Source: Ulota crispa (lineage: Eukaryota > Streptophyta > Bryopsida > Orthotrichales > Orthotrichaceae). Taken from it: a stretch of 64,000 nt of DNA. The translations under genes were made by a program, and so were the position numbers. The notes beneath the pieces are model-generated. The model saw only the letters and a program-made list of their open reading frames with translations, had not been told where the DNA came from and did not search any database. Location: positions 8,124,501 through 8,188,500 of the forward strand of contig OY987244.1 of NCBI GenBank assembly GCA_963920765.1. Reading direction: 5' to 3'. Positions 1-12,843 of this stretch are shown piece by piece (position 1 is the stretch's first letter; every line of letters starts with the position of its first letter).

Positions 1-592
1 GTCTGTCGTCCCATGAGTACCTAACGTTGTTGGTAGGAGGACACTTAATTTTCATTTTGAGGACGGTTAAGAGATGGAGGAACAACAATCTTTTACTGTT
101 GTTCATGATTTTGCTATAGGTATTTGATTTGTTACACTTGTTCCCAACCACGTTTCAATCTCCATTGAAGATCAACTTGCAATCTTGTGGCAATAAAGAG
201 GCCATTTCGTGCTACACCAATGCCTGATCTCCAATTTTAGTTGGCAAATAAACATTGAGAATGGATACATGTGTTCCTGCATGGGGTTTCATGTGAGCGG
301 ACCCATTGAGCTCTTTCACATCTTGAATGGTTGACGTCTACTAGCAAATGTTTGTTTGGTTTTTGAGGATGTCCACATGTTCACCCTGCTCTTGCCTGCT
401 CCCTCATCGTTTGGCCCACGCCTGTAGCCTATGGTTGTTTTGAGTCTGAAGTAACCAGGTGATAGCCGAATGGTATTTCCTAAGGCAGTTCGTGTGTCAC
501 CACGCAGTCAGTGTTCTTGAAATAAAAGAAGTCCATATTCAATAACAACAATCTTTAATAATTGCAAACAATCTCTACACTGGCTAGGTTGT

Positions 593-839
593 TTAATCCT
601 TCAACGTCCCATGGGCATAGTAGATACTATGCTATATAATTGAAATTTACTACCATCAAGAAGTTTTAATTTTGGATCTCAAGTAGTTCATTAAGATTTC
701 ATAGATCTATATTCTAAATTTCGAGCTTCTTTTTTCATCTTAAATGTAGTAAAGGTGTGAATCCCTTCCAAATACAAAAAAAAACCCCTTGTTTTACACT
801 AATTGCAAAGGTACTTTTAGACATTATTTTAGGGATTAA
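593..839. mobile_element. Small TTAA-bounded element, copy 1
   Basis: Begins TTAATCCTTCAACG and ends TTTTAGGGATTAA. Internal sequence (the run around AAGAAGTTTTAATTTTGG) matches the next element and the one at 11576-11817. No coding capacity. Confidence 0.6.
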
Positions 840-1062
840 CCCTTAATAGGGCATAGTATATACATGGTTGTATAATTTGTATTTGTTACTAATAAGAAGT
901 TTTAATTTGGGATCTCAAGTAACTCACTAAAACCACTTTTATCTATTCTTCAACTTCTTTGTTGATCTCAAAAGTAGTACATGTGTGAATTTGTTCCAAA
1001 TACAAGAAATACACCTTGTATTATATTAATTGCAGCGGCACGCTCAGATGTTCAGGGATTAA
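836..1062. mobile_element. Small TTAA-bounded element, copy 2, abutting copy 1
   Basis: Begins TTAACCCTTAATAGGG and ends TTCAGGGATTAA. It shares the single TTAA at 836-839 with the preceding element, as if one had inserted into the target duplication of the other. Same internal sequence as copy 1; non-coding. Confidence 0.65.
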
Positions 1063-2900
1063 AGCAAGACACAAAAATATGGTCCTCCAGCTTAAAATTT
1101 TGAATATTGCAACAAAATAAGATTTTTATTGTCATTTCAAATTTTGTATATTGCAACAGATTCAGATTTTTGTTGTTGTTTCGTTCGTTCCTCGAAATTG
1201 CAGCAGTTGAACAAAAAAATCACACAAAATGAAGCCATGAAAGAAAAGATGTTGATGGGGAAAAAAAATTGCTTCCACAAGTTTTTGGTTGCTAGTGGGA
1301 CTTCCACCATTTTACACAGAAGTGCAAACACAGATTTGGTAAAACCAAAAGTTCATTAAGACCATAACTGCATGAGCTCTACTCATCTCAGGTGACTGGA
1401 GTTGCAAGAGTGCCATTCTTGACCATTTTGAACAAATTTCATTGAATCCTTAACCCCTAAACTAAGGATGTTGCTTACCGAAAGTTGCATAGGAGGACCA
1501 TTTAGTAATTGAAAATTTTGATTTTACGACAAATGCCATAAGTTCCCCAAAAATCCTAAGTGAGAGGTAGTGTGTTTGGGAGTTGGTTTAAAATTTATAA
1601 CTCCAATGGGATTCATACTACCCAAGTATCCCATCCATCTATCTATACTACTAAGTGGAGTCTAACCCTCATTGACTTCGCGCCTTTTTCTAAAAACTTC
1701 TAGAAACTTTTAGTGGAAGTTGAAGCAATAAAAATGCCCTAGATATAAAACACCAAGTACCCTCCAATCATGTTCTTTTCCAAAATCTTCTAGAACTTTT
1801 TGGTGGAAGTTGAAACAATAAATGATGCCTCAAAATCCCTCAAATGTAGCTCCAACCATGTGTTAGAAAATTATCAAAATGCCAAACGTCCCCTAGCAAA
1901 TTATAACAGAGTAGCATTGTGATGAGGACAATTATTACTTTTGGTTTTCCAAAAAGAACCAACTTGATGGTGCTTCAAGCTTAGATTCTAAATCAGTTGT
2001 GAGATATTGACTTTTTATAAAATACATTAGGATTAAACTTTAGACCAATTGATTGTGAGATGAACATTGTTGTTTTTTTAAACTTGAATGGTGCATTACC
2101 CATACATGTTCAACTCACGCAAAGCGTGTGCTTGTATACTAGTATACAAATAGAGTAGAGCATATACAATAAAACAACATCATGTAGGGGTTAAAAGCAA
2201 CAATGTCTTAATTTTTAGGATGTACAAAGATTCATCACAAAATAACTAGAATGAAGGAATATATAGTGAAGTTGAGGTGGCTAGAAGTATAAATTTTGAA
2301 GTTAGCTTATACACGTGTGGTTTTGTTTCTTAATATTTTCACTAGTATACAAATAAAAAATTTGAAAGTCAAAACTTGCGATTTCTTTTATAAATTTTTT
2401 TGTCAAAAAGGGTTGATTATTTCAAAGCAAACTTTGTTGAAACGGACTTGAATTGTGATATCACTTCTTGATATAAGGTAACTTAATAAAATGCATACTT
2501 TTTTCTATGTATTATTACTTGGGTGCACATGAAAGCAATAACAAATACGAGTGCTGCAATGTAAGACTGCCTATTCAAGGTTCTTCCAAAAAAACCATCA
2601 ATCACATTAAAAAATAAATTATAGTTGTGAGTCATGATAATCTGAAATCCAAAATGGATAGGTTGGATGTTTTTAAGTGTAAAGTATTATGGACTTGTTT
2701 TAAATTACCTAAATGACAATATTTTCAAGCAAAGTTTTATAATTGTTATAAAAATAAAAATAAAACTCTTCTCTGTGTTAGTAGATAAATTATAGTTACA
2801 TTTCATTAATTTTGACACATTTTCCTTGAACTTGGTTATTTGAAATTGTCAAATAAGTTTCTCAATAAAGTTAAGTTTTGTGTTGATACATTTAAAAATA
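1063..2900. other. AT-rich intergenic DNA
   Basis: No gene recognised. A lone TTAACCCCTAAACTAAGG at 1450-1467 looks like a TTAA-element end without a partner. The first 592 bases of the window likewise show nothing I can name. Confidence 0.6.
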
Positions 2901-3533
2901 AATATGAAAATGCCCTTTCATCATTTTGAAACATAAAATATACCCTTGTATTATAAGAAAAAAAAAACATCCTTGATTTTGTGTAAGATTATCAATTATA
3001 CACTTAGTTATCTTTGAGCTAGAATATCATAAATATTCCTAGTTTTCTTGTTCCTCTTTATTGCAATTTTTTGTAAATATTAACAAGGGAAATCACAATG
3101 TAGTCAATGCAATGGCTTTGGCCTCAATAAACTTACATGCTAAACCCCTACATAGAGCTTGAAGAGCTTGCTTCCAAAATTTGACTTGTGTTCAACTTGC
3201 ATCTAGTTTTTATAATTTCCATTACTAAGTGCAAGTTGAATGCAAGTCAAATCTTGGAAGCAAGCTCTTCAAGTTCTATGTAGGGGTTTAGCATGTAAGT
3301 TTATTAAGGCCAAAACCATTGCATTGACTACATTGTGATTTTCCTTCTTAGTATTTACAAAAATTTATAATAAAAAGGCACAAGAAAACTAGGGGTATTT
3401 ATGATATTCTCAAAGACAACCAAGGATATGATTGATGTTTTTATACAAAACCAAGTATATTTTTAATATTTCTTATATAATACAGTGGTATGTTTGATGT
3501 TTCGAAATGATTGAGGGGCATTTTTGATATTTT
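2901..3533. mobile_element. Large foldback with ~300-bp arms
   Basis: Two long inverted arms, about 2901-3201 and 3230-3533, are separated by a 28-nt loop. The inner ~110 bp of the arms are nearly identical (for example GCATTGACTACATTGTGATT against its complement near 3095-3115); the outer parts are more diverged. No ORF. It is probably a foldback or MITE-like element; a transcript would form a long double-stranded RNA. Confidence 0.75.
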
Positions 3534-5050
3534 CCCTACATGATTGTGCACGCATGAATCGTGTTCACATTCATGCACTGATCCAAGATTTGAACTTATG
3601 GTCTTTGAAAAGCTTTAGTACGACGTAACATCCAAGGACATGGCAATTCAAGAAATCAGTGCTCTCCACAGCCAATGGCCGGATGCCATCTGTTCAGAGG
3701 TGGATTGCAGTGCAGTGAGCAAGCAAAGGGTTGCTCGATCATGTTGATGTCAGAGTGTGAATAGCTGAGCACATAAACTCGGCCACCAGTTGCAAGCCAA
3801 ACCAGTACTCTAGGTTGGTGATGGATTGATGACACCAGATTGCACAGATCCCCTCCCATTCACACCCAATGACCTAACATTCCAACAACGTCCATATCTG
3901 ACATCACAAAAGTCCGCATCTCACTCATGCTCTACCATTCATTGCACAAACAAATCAGTGTCTCTTGCCTTCTCCACTTTGCTTATCCCTATTAAATTTA
4001 GCTTTTTGACAAATTAAGCTTACCAACATTTTTAATATAAGTATGCTAGCGACAATACTAACTCTGACGGTTTACAACAAATTCTCCTCGAAACCTGGCT
4101 GCTAAATCACACATTCTTCGAGTGAACGTCAAAGTTTGCAGTTTGGACTAAACTTAACTTAATGTAGGCCAGCAAGCCGGTGAGCGGGTGAGGGCTTTAA
4201 AGAGGAATTAGTGATCCTTACTGCTACGATACTGGTGATCTGCCTTATAAATGCTACGGTCCTGTTCAAACCCATGATTGTTAAGTTAGCGGTGCCAGAG
4301 AATACCTCCCTTTAGAGCTAACTCGAAAATCAGATGATTTAAGCTTAAGCTTACACTCCCGCTGCTGATTCTTTGATCGTCCATCAGTTGAGTTCTTTTG
4401 CTGGAGTGCATGAGGTATTTACGTCGGTCAGAGATTAGCTGGCATCGCCACTGACAGACTTCGCGGGGTCGAGCTGGTACGACCGAACTAAGCTTAGTTA
4501 ACTTAGTAATCTTTGATTAGAGTTGCTGTGTAAGTTATGGGGGTTAGACTCGGTTCAAATGAGGTCTGAGTGAGACATTTTAATGCTTTGATCACTTGAC
4601 GATTGGACATACAGCTGCGTTGCTGTAACGACTCCGAGCAAGCCAGGAGCTAGATAAGGTAGCGTTATCTGAGGTCCACGAACTTACCCGACATGATGCT
4701 TCCGTTCTAGCAAGTAATTTCTGCGGTCTGAGTTTGAAATAACTGCAGTGAAACAACTGATGTAACTTTAGAGTGTCGAAACATAGTTGACAAGCGTGTC
4801 CGTCGGACATCTGGTCTTACGCTCCACGGGTATGGCTATGGCGTGTAATGGTACAGAAACGTACTAGTATTTCTGTCCCAACTTAGATGGTTTCACCGTC
4901 TTTTCAGTCACTCTCTCATCATCATTATTGCCCACATTTCATGGTGCATCCGTGGGTGTGCCCCTTCTCTGAGGACAGAGAGAACAGCAACAAAAGCTTG
5001 CAAGTCATGTCTCGCTAACACTATCACTCTGTTGCGTAGTTTTCAGGACA
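3534..5050. other. Upstream region of the BAHD gene
   Basis: Less AT-rich than the rest; presumably includes the promoter and 5' leader. I could not fix a TATA box or transcription start. The short frames here look like chance. Confidence 0.5.
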
Positions 5051-8000
5051 ATGGCGTCGACAGAAGCGGCGATGGCCCCCTTGACAGAGCTCAATGTGAA
5101 GCTCGACGATCCCATCTACGTGAAGCCTACCGATCCGAACTACAAAGCTGATACCAGCCCCTTCTTCCTTACCAACATCGACCAGGTCTGCATCTCTCAT
5201 CCCCATAGCTCATTGGGATCGTATATATTTGCCTGTTATATCCTTTCAGTAAGATTGATCATCAAGCAACCACTTTCAGAGGAGCAATGTAGAACGGTAC
5301 TCGAACACCATAAGGTTGTTGTAAGCATCATACATTGGTAACGCTTTGAAACGACATTGATATGTTTCTATAATGCGTCAGAGTGACACGAGTGCGTTTT
5401 TCTGACGAATGTATGTCGACAGGACCGTGTCTTTCTAAGGAAATGACTGCTTCCAGTTGTGATAACCTTCAGTTTTTGTGTGCAGATGTTGGCATTCACT
5501 GTGGAGACCTTGTACTTCTACGCTGCGAACCCGGACAAGCCGAGCGACGCAGTGGCGGACACGCTGAAGGCGGCGTTGGGCAAGATGCTGGTTCAGTACG
5601 ACTTCTTAGCAGGGCGGGTGAGATTGAACGAACAGCTCATGCGGATGGAGATCGACCGCAACTCCGCGGGGGCGCAGCTGGCCTCGGCGTCGTGCGACCT
5701 CACCATGGCGGAGCTCGGCGACGTCACCCAACCCAACGTCCTGTTCCGGAAGTTTGTGCCGCAGGCGCACAACGCCACGACCATCGCTGACATCCCCTTG
5801 ATGATGATTCAGGTCAGCTGCCAGTCCCGCCATTTTTCTGTTCCTGCAATCATTATGCCAAGTTAACCACTATTAAATGCAGCTGTGACAAGCTTTCATT
5901 GGTTGAGCGGGAGAGGAATGAAACCCATTATGAGCCAGGTTATGGCAATTAAAGACCTGGTTATTGCAAGCTTGTGTCTAGGGATTAGCTTATAAGTTAT
6001 CTCGCTTTCGCTACCCGTGGCATTGGATGTAACATCAGACATAATACTATTTTAAATTCTGTATTAAAACACAATTGAAAATTGATACTCCTGTACTTTA
6101 TATAAAACCTAGTTTGCAAAATCTCAGTACACAATCTTGAAAACTGTGTTGTGTTTTTCCTGCCCCATCAAATTCTAGTCGTTGGTTCCATTTAAAGATC
6201 ACAATAGTCAAAAGTTTTGTGCTTTAAAAGTCGGTATTATATTTTGGAAGATAAGTTTGCCTACTTGAATGAACACCATAGGTTTCATGTCTTCCAACTT
6301 TTAGTAAATTGTATGGAGCGTTATGGATTATCTTCATCCTTTGAGATTGCACCTTATTAGCTCCAAAATTCTAGATTAGCATTGCAATATCGTTTTTCAT
6401 GCCTTCATTGAGTATGATTAAACATGAACAAACTTTGAGGTCATGTTGAATAATGTACAAATTAAACCTTGTTCTTAGAAAGTGTATCCTCTGCCACAGC
6501 CCAATGTTCCACTATTCTTTTCTTGGCATGTTCTTTCCCATAACAAGCCTATGCTCTCATCTATAATTTGATTATTAACTACAAACACCTTGAGAGAGTA
6601 TATGGCAGTTTCACATCCACTTTGCACTCAACAATTATAACCTATAGCTCACTGGTTTACATTTATTGTTATTATTGGTAACTACGCTACAAAGAGTAAT
6701 TCACGCTTTAACCTCATATTCAATAAAATGGGAGATTGGGCACCTCCCAAAATAACCAAAGGAGACATAAATTTTTTCCATTTTAGGTTAGTTTTGAAAA
6801 GTTTTATTGCAATTTAGGTCAAGTTGACCTAAATTGCAATAAAACCTTCTAATTTTTGGTAAAGTTTGAAAGGTTTTTTGTCAATTCACCTCAAATCAAG
6901 ATGAATTGACACAAAAGCTTTTGTCGACTTTCCTTTACATTTCCTCTCATTTTAATGGAAAACGCCCATTTTATTGAATATGAGGTTACTTTGTGCTAAA
7001 GCTTGTGGTATATTGACACGTACTCACTGCAAATATCAGAGTTATACATGCAATATTCATACTCAGCCTAGCCTAATAATCTTGATTCATGTATAGGGTT
7101 TAGCTTTAATGCGTTATTCATTAAAATTGGGAAAAAACTTACATATTGGGACTTTTGAATTTTTCAATTTTAAGAGTTTTTAGGTGATTTAGAGTGAATA
7201 TTATGATGAGGACCTTGCATCAATGATGAAATATCATGTAGGAATTAACAAAAAAAAAAAACTCAATTCAAATCACCGAAATAGTGTTACAAATGCAGAA
7301 TTTAATATTCGCAAAGTACTTTTCGGGAAATTGCTTTTTCCCAATTTATTGAATAATGTGTTGACTTTCTATTTTAAGGAAAATCAGCTTGTATCATTCA
7401 ATTTTTCATTCCAACACTTCGTTTACAATTTCTTAAGTATTCAATCAAGCGAGAGATCCGGCTGTACCTGTTGAGATTATCTTAGGTAACGTGAGGTATG
7501 CCCCTAAATTTTGAAAAACGATGAACAAACTCTCTGCTACTTAAGTACCTCATCCTGTACTGGCTTCCATAAACTAGCTGCAGGTTCGAGATATCGATTA
7601 CAGCTTCTTACTTTTGATGTTCTTTTCAGAATTCTGCATGTTTCTATTTGGTTGTGAATGTAGGTGACGACGCTGAAATGCGGCGGGCATGTGATCGGCT
7701 TCGGTATGAGCCACCTCGTGTGGGACGGTCACGGCGTGGTGGAGTTCCTCTTCAATCTGATGTCGATCGCGCAAGGCGGCCCTTTGTTATTTCAACCGAA
7801 ACCGGATCGAGGGATGTTCAAAGCCCGGGATCCGCCAACGCCGACGTTCGACCATCCCGAGTACTTCAAAATGGATGAGCTCCTTTCCGCCTCCAGCGCT
7901 GGCTCTTTCACGACCACCGAGGCCGCCAAGTCTGAGTTCGTGGAGCTTGCTGCCTCTGCCCAGCACGTCACCAAGGTTAGTTTTTCACCTTATCTTTCCT

Positions 8001-10186
8001 TTTCCCCAATTCCTCACAAATGGGGAGATCAACTTGGAACTACATTGGGATGTTGTTAGATCTCTGTGGCTCTACCATTTTAATAGGATGTCGACAAAAC
8101 TGTTGTAACGCATTGGAACGGCGTGAGTATGTCGCTCTGTAGTAAGGTAAGGAATCACAACAAACTCTTTTTGATTTCCCTGTAGGGATTTGCATATGAA
8201 TTCCCAATACATAACGTAGGGAAAATATGATGTAATAGGGAAATGCGACAGAGGGAAAGATCATGGAAGAAGAAACAGACAGAAATGTTTAACAATTCCT
8301 TCGAAGCACGCAGGGAAACCACAAATTCGTGAATACTCACAGGAAAAATGGGAAGAATTCCTGAAACTGACAGAGGGAAAAATTCACAGAAGTTTGCTGT
8401 GAATCCAATACCCACACTGCTAGATTTTGGGATATGTATGTTCCTACATTTTCAAGATGCGGAAGAACTTGCACCTAATGGATGAGAGATATGCTTCTCT
8501 GCTAATATTGGTTTAGGGTTTAGGTGAGATGTGCACCAGAATACGGCGCGCGGTGATTTATCTGGTTTTACACTGGTGTATGGCTTTGGGTTCTTCACCT
8601 TAGGGTACTGATAGTAATGACAGTTCTTCTAAGCATGTCTCCTCACTTGTGATTGGGCCTTCGTCAGTTCCATGGTCTGACCTTCTAGACGCGTTGATGG
8701 ACAGATTGTAAGTTTCACGGCGGAGGATTTGGTAGCATTGAAGAAGAGAGCCTTGGAAGGAGGAGTGGTGACGAAAGCCAGCAGCTTCGACGCCCTCTCG
8801 GCACACATCTGGCAAGCTCGCACCAAGGCTGTGGATTCGGAACCCACCCAGCTTGCCCAGCTTCTATACGCTGTGGACATTCGTGATCGTCTGAGCCCTC
8901 CGCTGCCCAAAGGCTTCATGGGGAACGCCATTTACTCGGCTTGTGCTCGAGCCACCTGCGAGGAGGTTCGGAGTGGTCCTCTCTCGTTCTGTGTGCAGCA
9001 GATCCAGCAGGCAAATGAAAAAATCACCAACGAGTACATTCGGTAAGAAAAACACAAGTTCCAACATGTCGGAACCATACTAGTTTCTCTCTTACGTCCT
9101 AGAAAACGGGACTGCTAAACCTGTAGTCACACTTTGTATCAAGAGTCATTGTTAGCAAGGGTTTTAGGAAAGAATTTAGGTTCTGATTTGGATCAGGTTC
9201 ATTTTGCTAACACCCCTCCCAACCTCAACTGCAATCATAACTTAAATCTTAAGGTTGAATGCCCTGCTTTATTGAAGGTAGTTCATATGTAGGATACGAA
9301 GGAATCGTCGATTGATATCAGTTTGGTATTATGTGATACAAGGTAGCTTAGCCCAACAAGTCAAGGGCTGGGAAGCTTGAGCTAATTGTTGACCCGATTG
9401 CTCTCATCAAGAGGAGATCATGGCGTTTGAGATATTGGAGAACTTCAGTTCTCCAAGAGCACAGAAAGGACAAGTTTATATACTTAGTGACTGAAAATCC
9501 CGTCACAGCAAAGTCTTTTAGATTTCCCTATGTGGTTTCAGGAATTCTTCACGTTTTCCCTGTGAGATGTTCAACATTTTAGTGTATTTCTTCCATGATT
9601 TTTCCCTGTCTCACATTTCCCTGTGGTCTCACAGGGAAATGTGAGACAGGGAAAAATCATGGAAGAAATACACTAAAATGTTGAACATCTCACAGGGAAA
9701 ACGTGAAGAATTCCTGAAATCACATAGGGAAATCTAAAAGACTTGCTGTGCGTGCTTAGAGTTAGGATAGAAACCGTGCAGAGGAAAATGGTTATGGCTT
9801 CTAACGGCAACGTCGTTGGTTGCCACCCGGTCATGAAGGTGTTGTTACGTCGTACAGTTACGTGCTGGCATTTGATGGTGGCAAAGTAGTGACTCGATTG
9901 GTGTGTGGACTGGTGGTGCAGGTCGGGGATCGACTGGTGGGAGGTGTACCGCGGCGTTCCAGCTGCATCGAGTGGCATCCTCATCAGTTCGTGGCAGAAA
10001 ATGCCCTTCTATTCCATCGACTTTGGGTGGGGCAAACCATTGTTTGCAGGACCGGCCGTGAGCCCCATGGTGGAATTCGTGGTGCTCTTGCCCACGCCTA
10101 CGCAAGATGGTGGACTCAACGTCATCCTCTCTTTGCAGCCGGACGTGATGGCCAAGTTTGAGGAGTATGCCAAAGTTTCTGCATGA
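5051..10186 (+). CDS. BAHD acyltransferase, hydroxycinnamoyl/feruloyl-transferase-like
   Basis: Five exons with GT-AG introns: 5051-5185, 5486-5812, 7664-7975, 8705-9042, 9922-10186, giving 458 aa, the normal BAHD length. The family moves an acyl group from an acyl-CoA to an alcohol or amine in the cytosol. Seen: the catalytic HxxxD motif as SHLVWDG (His171, Asp175) and the structural DFGWG motif (404-408). The stretch VDIRDRLSPPLPKGFMGNA in exon 4 is the conserved segment after the crossover loop. By resemblance it is nearest to omega-hydroxyacid/fatty-alcohol hydroxycinnamoyl transferases (HHT/ASFT type), which feed cutin and suberin, but HCT-like substrates are possible. The start is the first ATG of an open exon and gives a standard N-terminus. 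Introns 2, 3 and 4 each hold at least one short inverted-repeat element. Family is sure; substrate is inference. Confidence 0.93.
6709..6988. mobile_element. Multi-hairpin MITE in BAHD intron 2, copy 1
   Basis: Terminal inverted repeats TAACCTCATATTCAATAAAA and its complement enclose two further internal palindromes (around ATTGCAATTTAGGTCAA and GTCAATTCACCTCAAATC). A second, inverted copy is at 38597-38874. It lies within intron 2 of the acyltransferase. Confidence 0.8.
7109..7362. mobile_element. Short inverted-repeat element in BAHD intron 2
   Basis: Ends GTTATTCATTAAAATTGGG and CCCAATTTATTGAATAATG are inverted repeats. The ends resemble the elements at 39412-39670 and 40099-40340, so this is a second MITE family in the same intron. 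Confidence 0.6.
8156..8401. mobile_element. CACTA-like foldback MITE in BAHD intron 3
   Basis: Begins CACAACAAACTCTTTTTG and ends AGTTTGCTGTG; the 3-bp flanks AAT are the same on both sides. The arms are degenerate, but length (246 bp) and ends match the near-perfect copy at 9504-9750. Confidence 0.65.
9504..9750. mobile_element. CACTA-like foldback MITE in BAHD intron 4, near-perfect palindrome
   Basis: Arms of about 120 bp (9504-9625 and 9630-9750) are almost perfectly complementary around a 4-nt centre. The ends are CACAGCAAAGTC and GACTTGCTGTG, and both flanks are CGT, a 3-bp target duplication. Non-coding. The near-identity of the arms suggests recent insertion or arm correction. Confidence 0.85.
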
Positions 10187-11575
10187 GTGAGTTTGAGAGT
10201 GGACCGATAACTACAGTATTTGCACCTTCTAATGCAAGCTAGCATCCTTCAGTTTTCTGTCTGTCTGGGAAGAGTTTTCAATTAGTCTTATTAAAAATTT
10301 GGAAAGGTACAATAGAGGTTTTCAGAGTTCTCATTTCAGCTTAGGCATTTGTTTCCAAATCTGGCACCACACGCTTTTGAGTCCCAGAGGCTTGTCTCAA
10401 AGTATGAGGCCCCCTTAATTGCAGAGCCAGCAAACTGTGTTTCCCGAATTTCCTCATTTTTCAGAGCCTAAGTCCTCAGTTCTAACACCCCTATTACATG
10501 CGTGCTCTACTTGCTCTGCTTGAATAGTTTGTATCAGGCATTTGATAGTGAGCAGTGGCATGCGCAGTTAATTTAACAACCCTCTGTACGTATGTCGAAA
10601 TTTCTCTCTTGCACATTGTGGTGGTTATTTCTTGTAGATCTCAGAGCACCATAGCCAAGAGCTGGTTCTGAATATGGCTGTCCATGGGAAGCGAACGTAC
10701 TGCAGGTTCACTGAGTCATTTGACTTTGAAAATTTGCTATATATGCCAAATTTCTATAGGAGTAGCAAGTAGCAAGGGGTGTTATTTTTCATGAAGAGGC
10801 TAGGCTTTCATGTCAACTGGCATAACGCTAACAGTTGAACCTTGTGTTCAATCAAAGGTAGGATCAAAGGTAGGGGCAGAGTGACACCACTAGTCCACTA
10901 CTTTAAAGAAACTCAATAATTATTATAAAACCACAAACCTCTCTTTGCATATTGGGTGGGGTGCCATTGAAAATGGGTTTATTGAAGGTATGTACATAGC
11001 ATATATCCGAAGTAGATTATCTTTATGTTATTAAGTAGCTGACAATAAAATATAGTAAAATGAGCACACATTTTGTAACTTGGGACAAAAAATCAAGTAC
11101 ATCCATTCCATTTAATTTTGCCTTTCTAAAAATGATATTATGTTATTTTTATGATATGATATTTTGAGCATATCAAACCATACTTTTGAATGCCTTCTCT
11201 ATCTTGCTTTCTTTTGAACTATGACATGGAATATACGAGGGAATATATCACTACAGTACTAAATATACTAAAAATATCTCCTTAGAGAAGGAGTCTATTT
11301 TAGATTTGGACTAACGATGATTACTTTTATACTTGTTACAAATAACCAAAATAATTTTTTAATTTAGTTTATTTGGCAGTAACATCCCACTTTGAAAATT
11401 GAGCAAAAAGGACTCAAATATGCTAGTAAACATTGGACTTGGGATGGATTTACTCATAATTCAAGCCAATCTTGAAATTCGAGTTAATAACTTTTTTCTC
11501 TCTTTAGAACTTTAAACAACCAAAATTGTTCCAAATTGTCTGAAATCTTTAAACTACATTATGAATTAAGGGTCT
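10187..11575. other. 3' region of BAHD and AT-rich spacer
   Basis: The first ~400 bases probably hold the 3' UTR. The rest is AT-rich without recognisable features up to the small TTAA element. Confidence 0.5.
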
Positions 11576-11817
11576 TTAACCCTTGAACAACCGAGCAACC
11601 CTTTGCAACTAGTACAAAACAAGGTATTTTTCTTGTGTTTGGAGTGCATCCACACCTTTATTACATTTGAGATCAACAAAGAAGTTAGAATATAAATCAA
11701 TATTGTTCTAGTGAAGTAATCAAGATTCCAAATTAAAACTTTTTGTTGATAGCAAATGTTAGTTATATAGCGGCATACATACTATGTATTATAGTAGCTT
11801 GGTCCTTTGAGGGTTAA
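11576..11817. mobile_element. Small TTAA-bounded element, copy 3 (inverted)
   Basis: Begins TTAACCCTTGAACAACC and ends TCCTTTGAGGGTTAA. The inner part is the reverse complement of the elements at 593-1062. Confidence 0.65.
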
Positions 11818-12820
11818 GGTAGTGCTTCATCCAAGAGAGTTATATTTTAAAAAATCAACACTAGAATCTTAAATAATTAAGCCTTTTTGAGAAATGAAAC
11901 TGGGAATAGTAGTATTTATACTTGTACATACCTTCCCTTGATATTATCAATTCTACACCCATATAGAATGTGTGGCATAGCGTCTTAAATCTTCCTAGAT
12001 CTCCGTAGTGTTTCTTTGTAAAAAAACTTTTTTTTGGAAACGCTCTGACAAATTACTAAATTCAAAAAACAACTTTTTGCTTTAAAGTGTTAATAACCGA
12101 AAGAGGTAAAAACCAAAAAGCAGGAGCATAGGAAGTACATACTCACTTTTCCATTTGGTCATCCGTAGCGTACTTGAAGCAATTGGGAGATGTTTTTTTT
12201 AATATTAAACACAAGGCTCCACTCCATCTTTTCAAATTTCCTCTTTTTCATCAGATGAACCTTGGGTGGAAAATCACAAAAAAAATCACTTGGGAAAACA
12301 CTGCTTTTTATAGTTTTATCATGGTAGGTCACATATCAGTTCCCTTTTCTTATTAATAAAAAAAGTGAAGCTTCTCCACCGTGGGTACACGTAGAAGGTG
12401 AGGTCCACGTAAAGGAAGAGTGGGAATTCTAAGAAAGATGGAGTGGGCTCTGCCTTTTCTAAAAAAATTACCTTTGGATGGCTTCCATTGCGCAGTCCGG
12501 TCATCCCATGACACAGTCGCTACGTCCGCAATGAAACGAGTGGAGCTAGAAGGCTCACTGCTGCAAGCTTGCCGCATTGCACACATGTAAGCTTAATTCC
12601 AATATCAATCCAATGGCAATTCCAACTTCCACTGGGAGTCTCCCAGCTCAACAACAGAAGAGACAATTTGTCTGGTTCGGTTGTCCGAATTCTGGGAACT
12701 CTCTGCATGTTGCAATGTTTGGCCTTTTGTGGGAATCAGCTTCACCAGATTCTAGTTCTTATAAGGACGTCAGAATTTGTTGCTGGAAGCACAGAGAGGA
12801 ATAGGAAACTGTGTGAGAGG

Positions 12821-12840
12821 GAGAGAGAGAGAGAGAGAGA
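12821..12840 (+). repeat. GA dinucleotide repeat in the 5' leader of the monooxygenase gene
   Basis: About ten GA units end three bases before the start ATG of the monooxygenase. GA/CT tracts in plant 5' leaders are common and may bind GAGA-binding BBR/BPC proteins; that role is inferred. A possible TATA-like box, TTATAAGG, lies at 12759-12766. Confidence 0.7.
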
Positions 12841-12843
12841 GCC

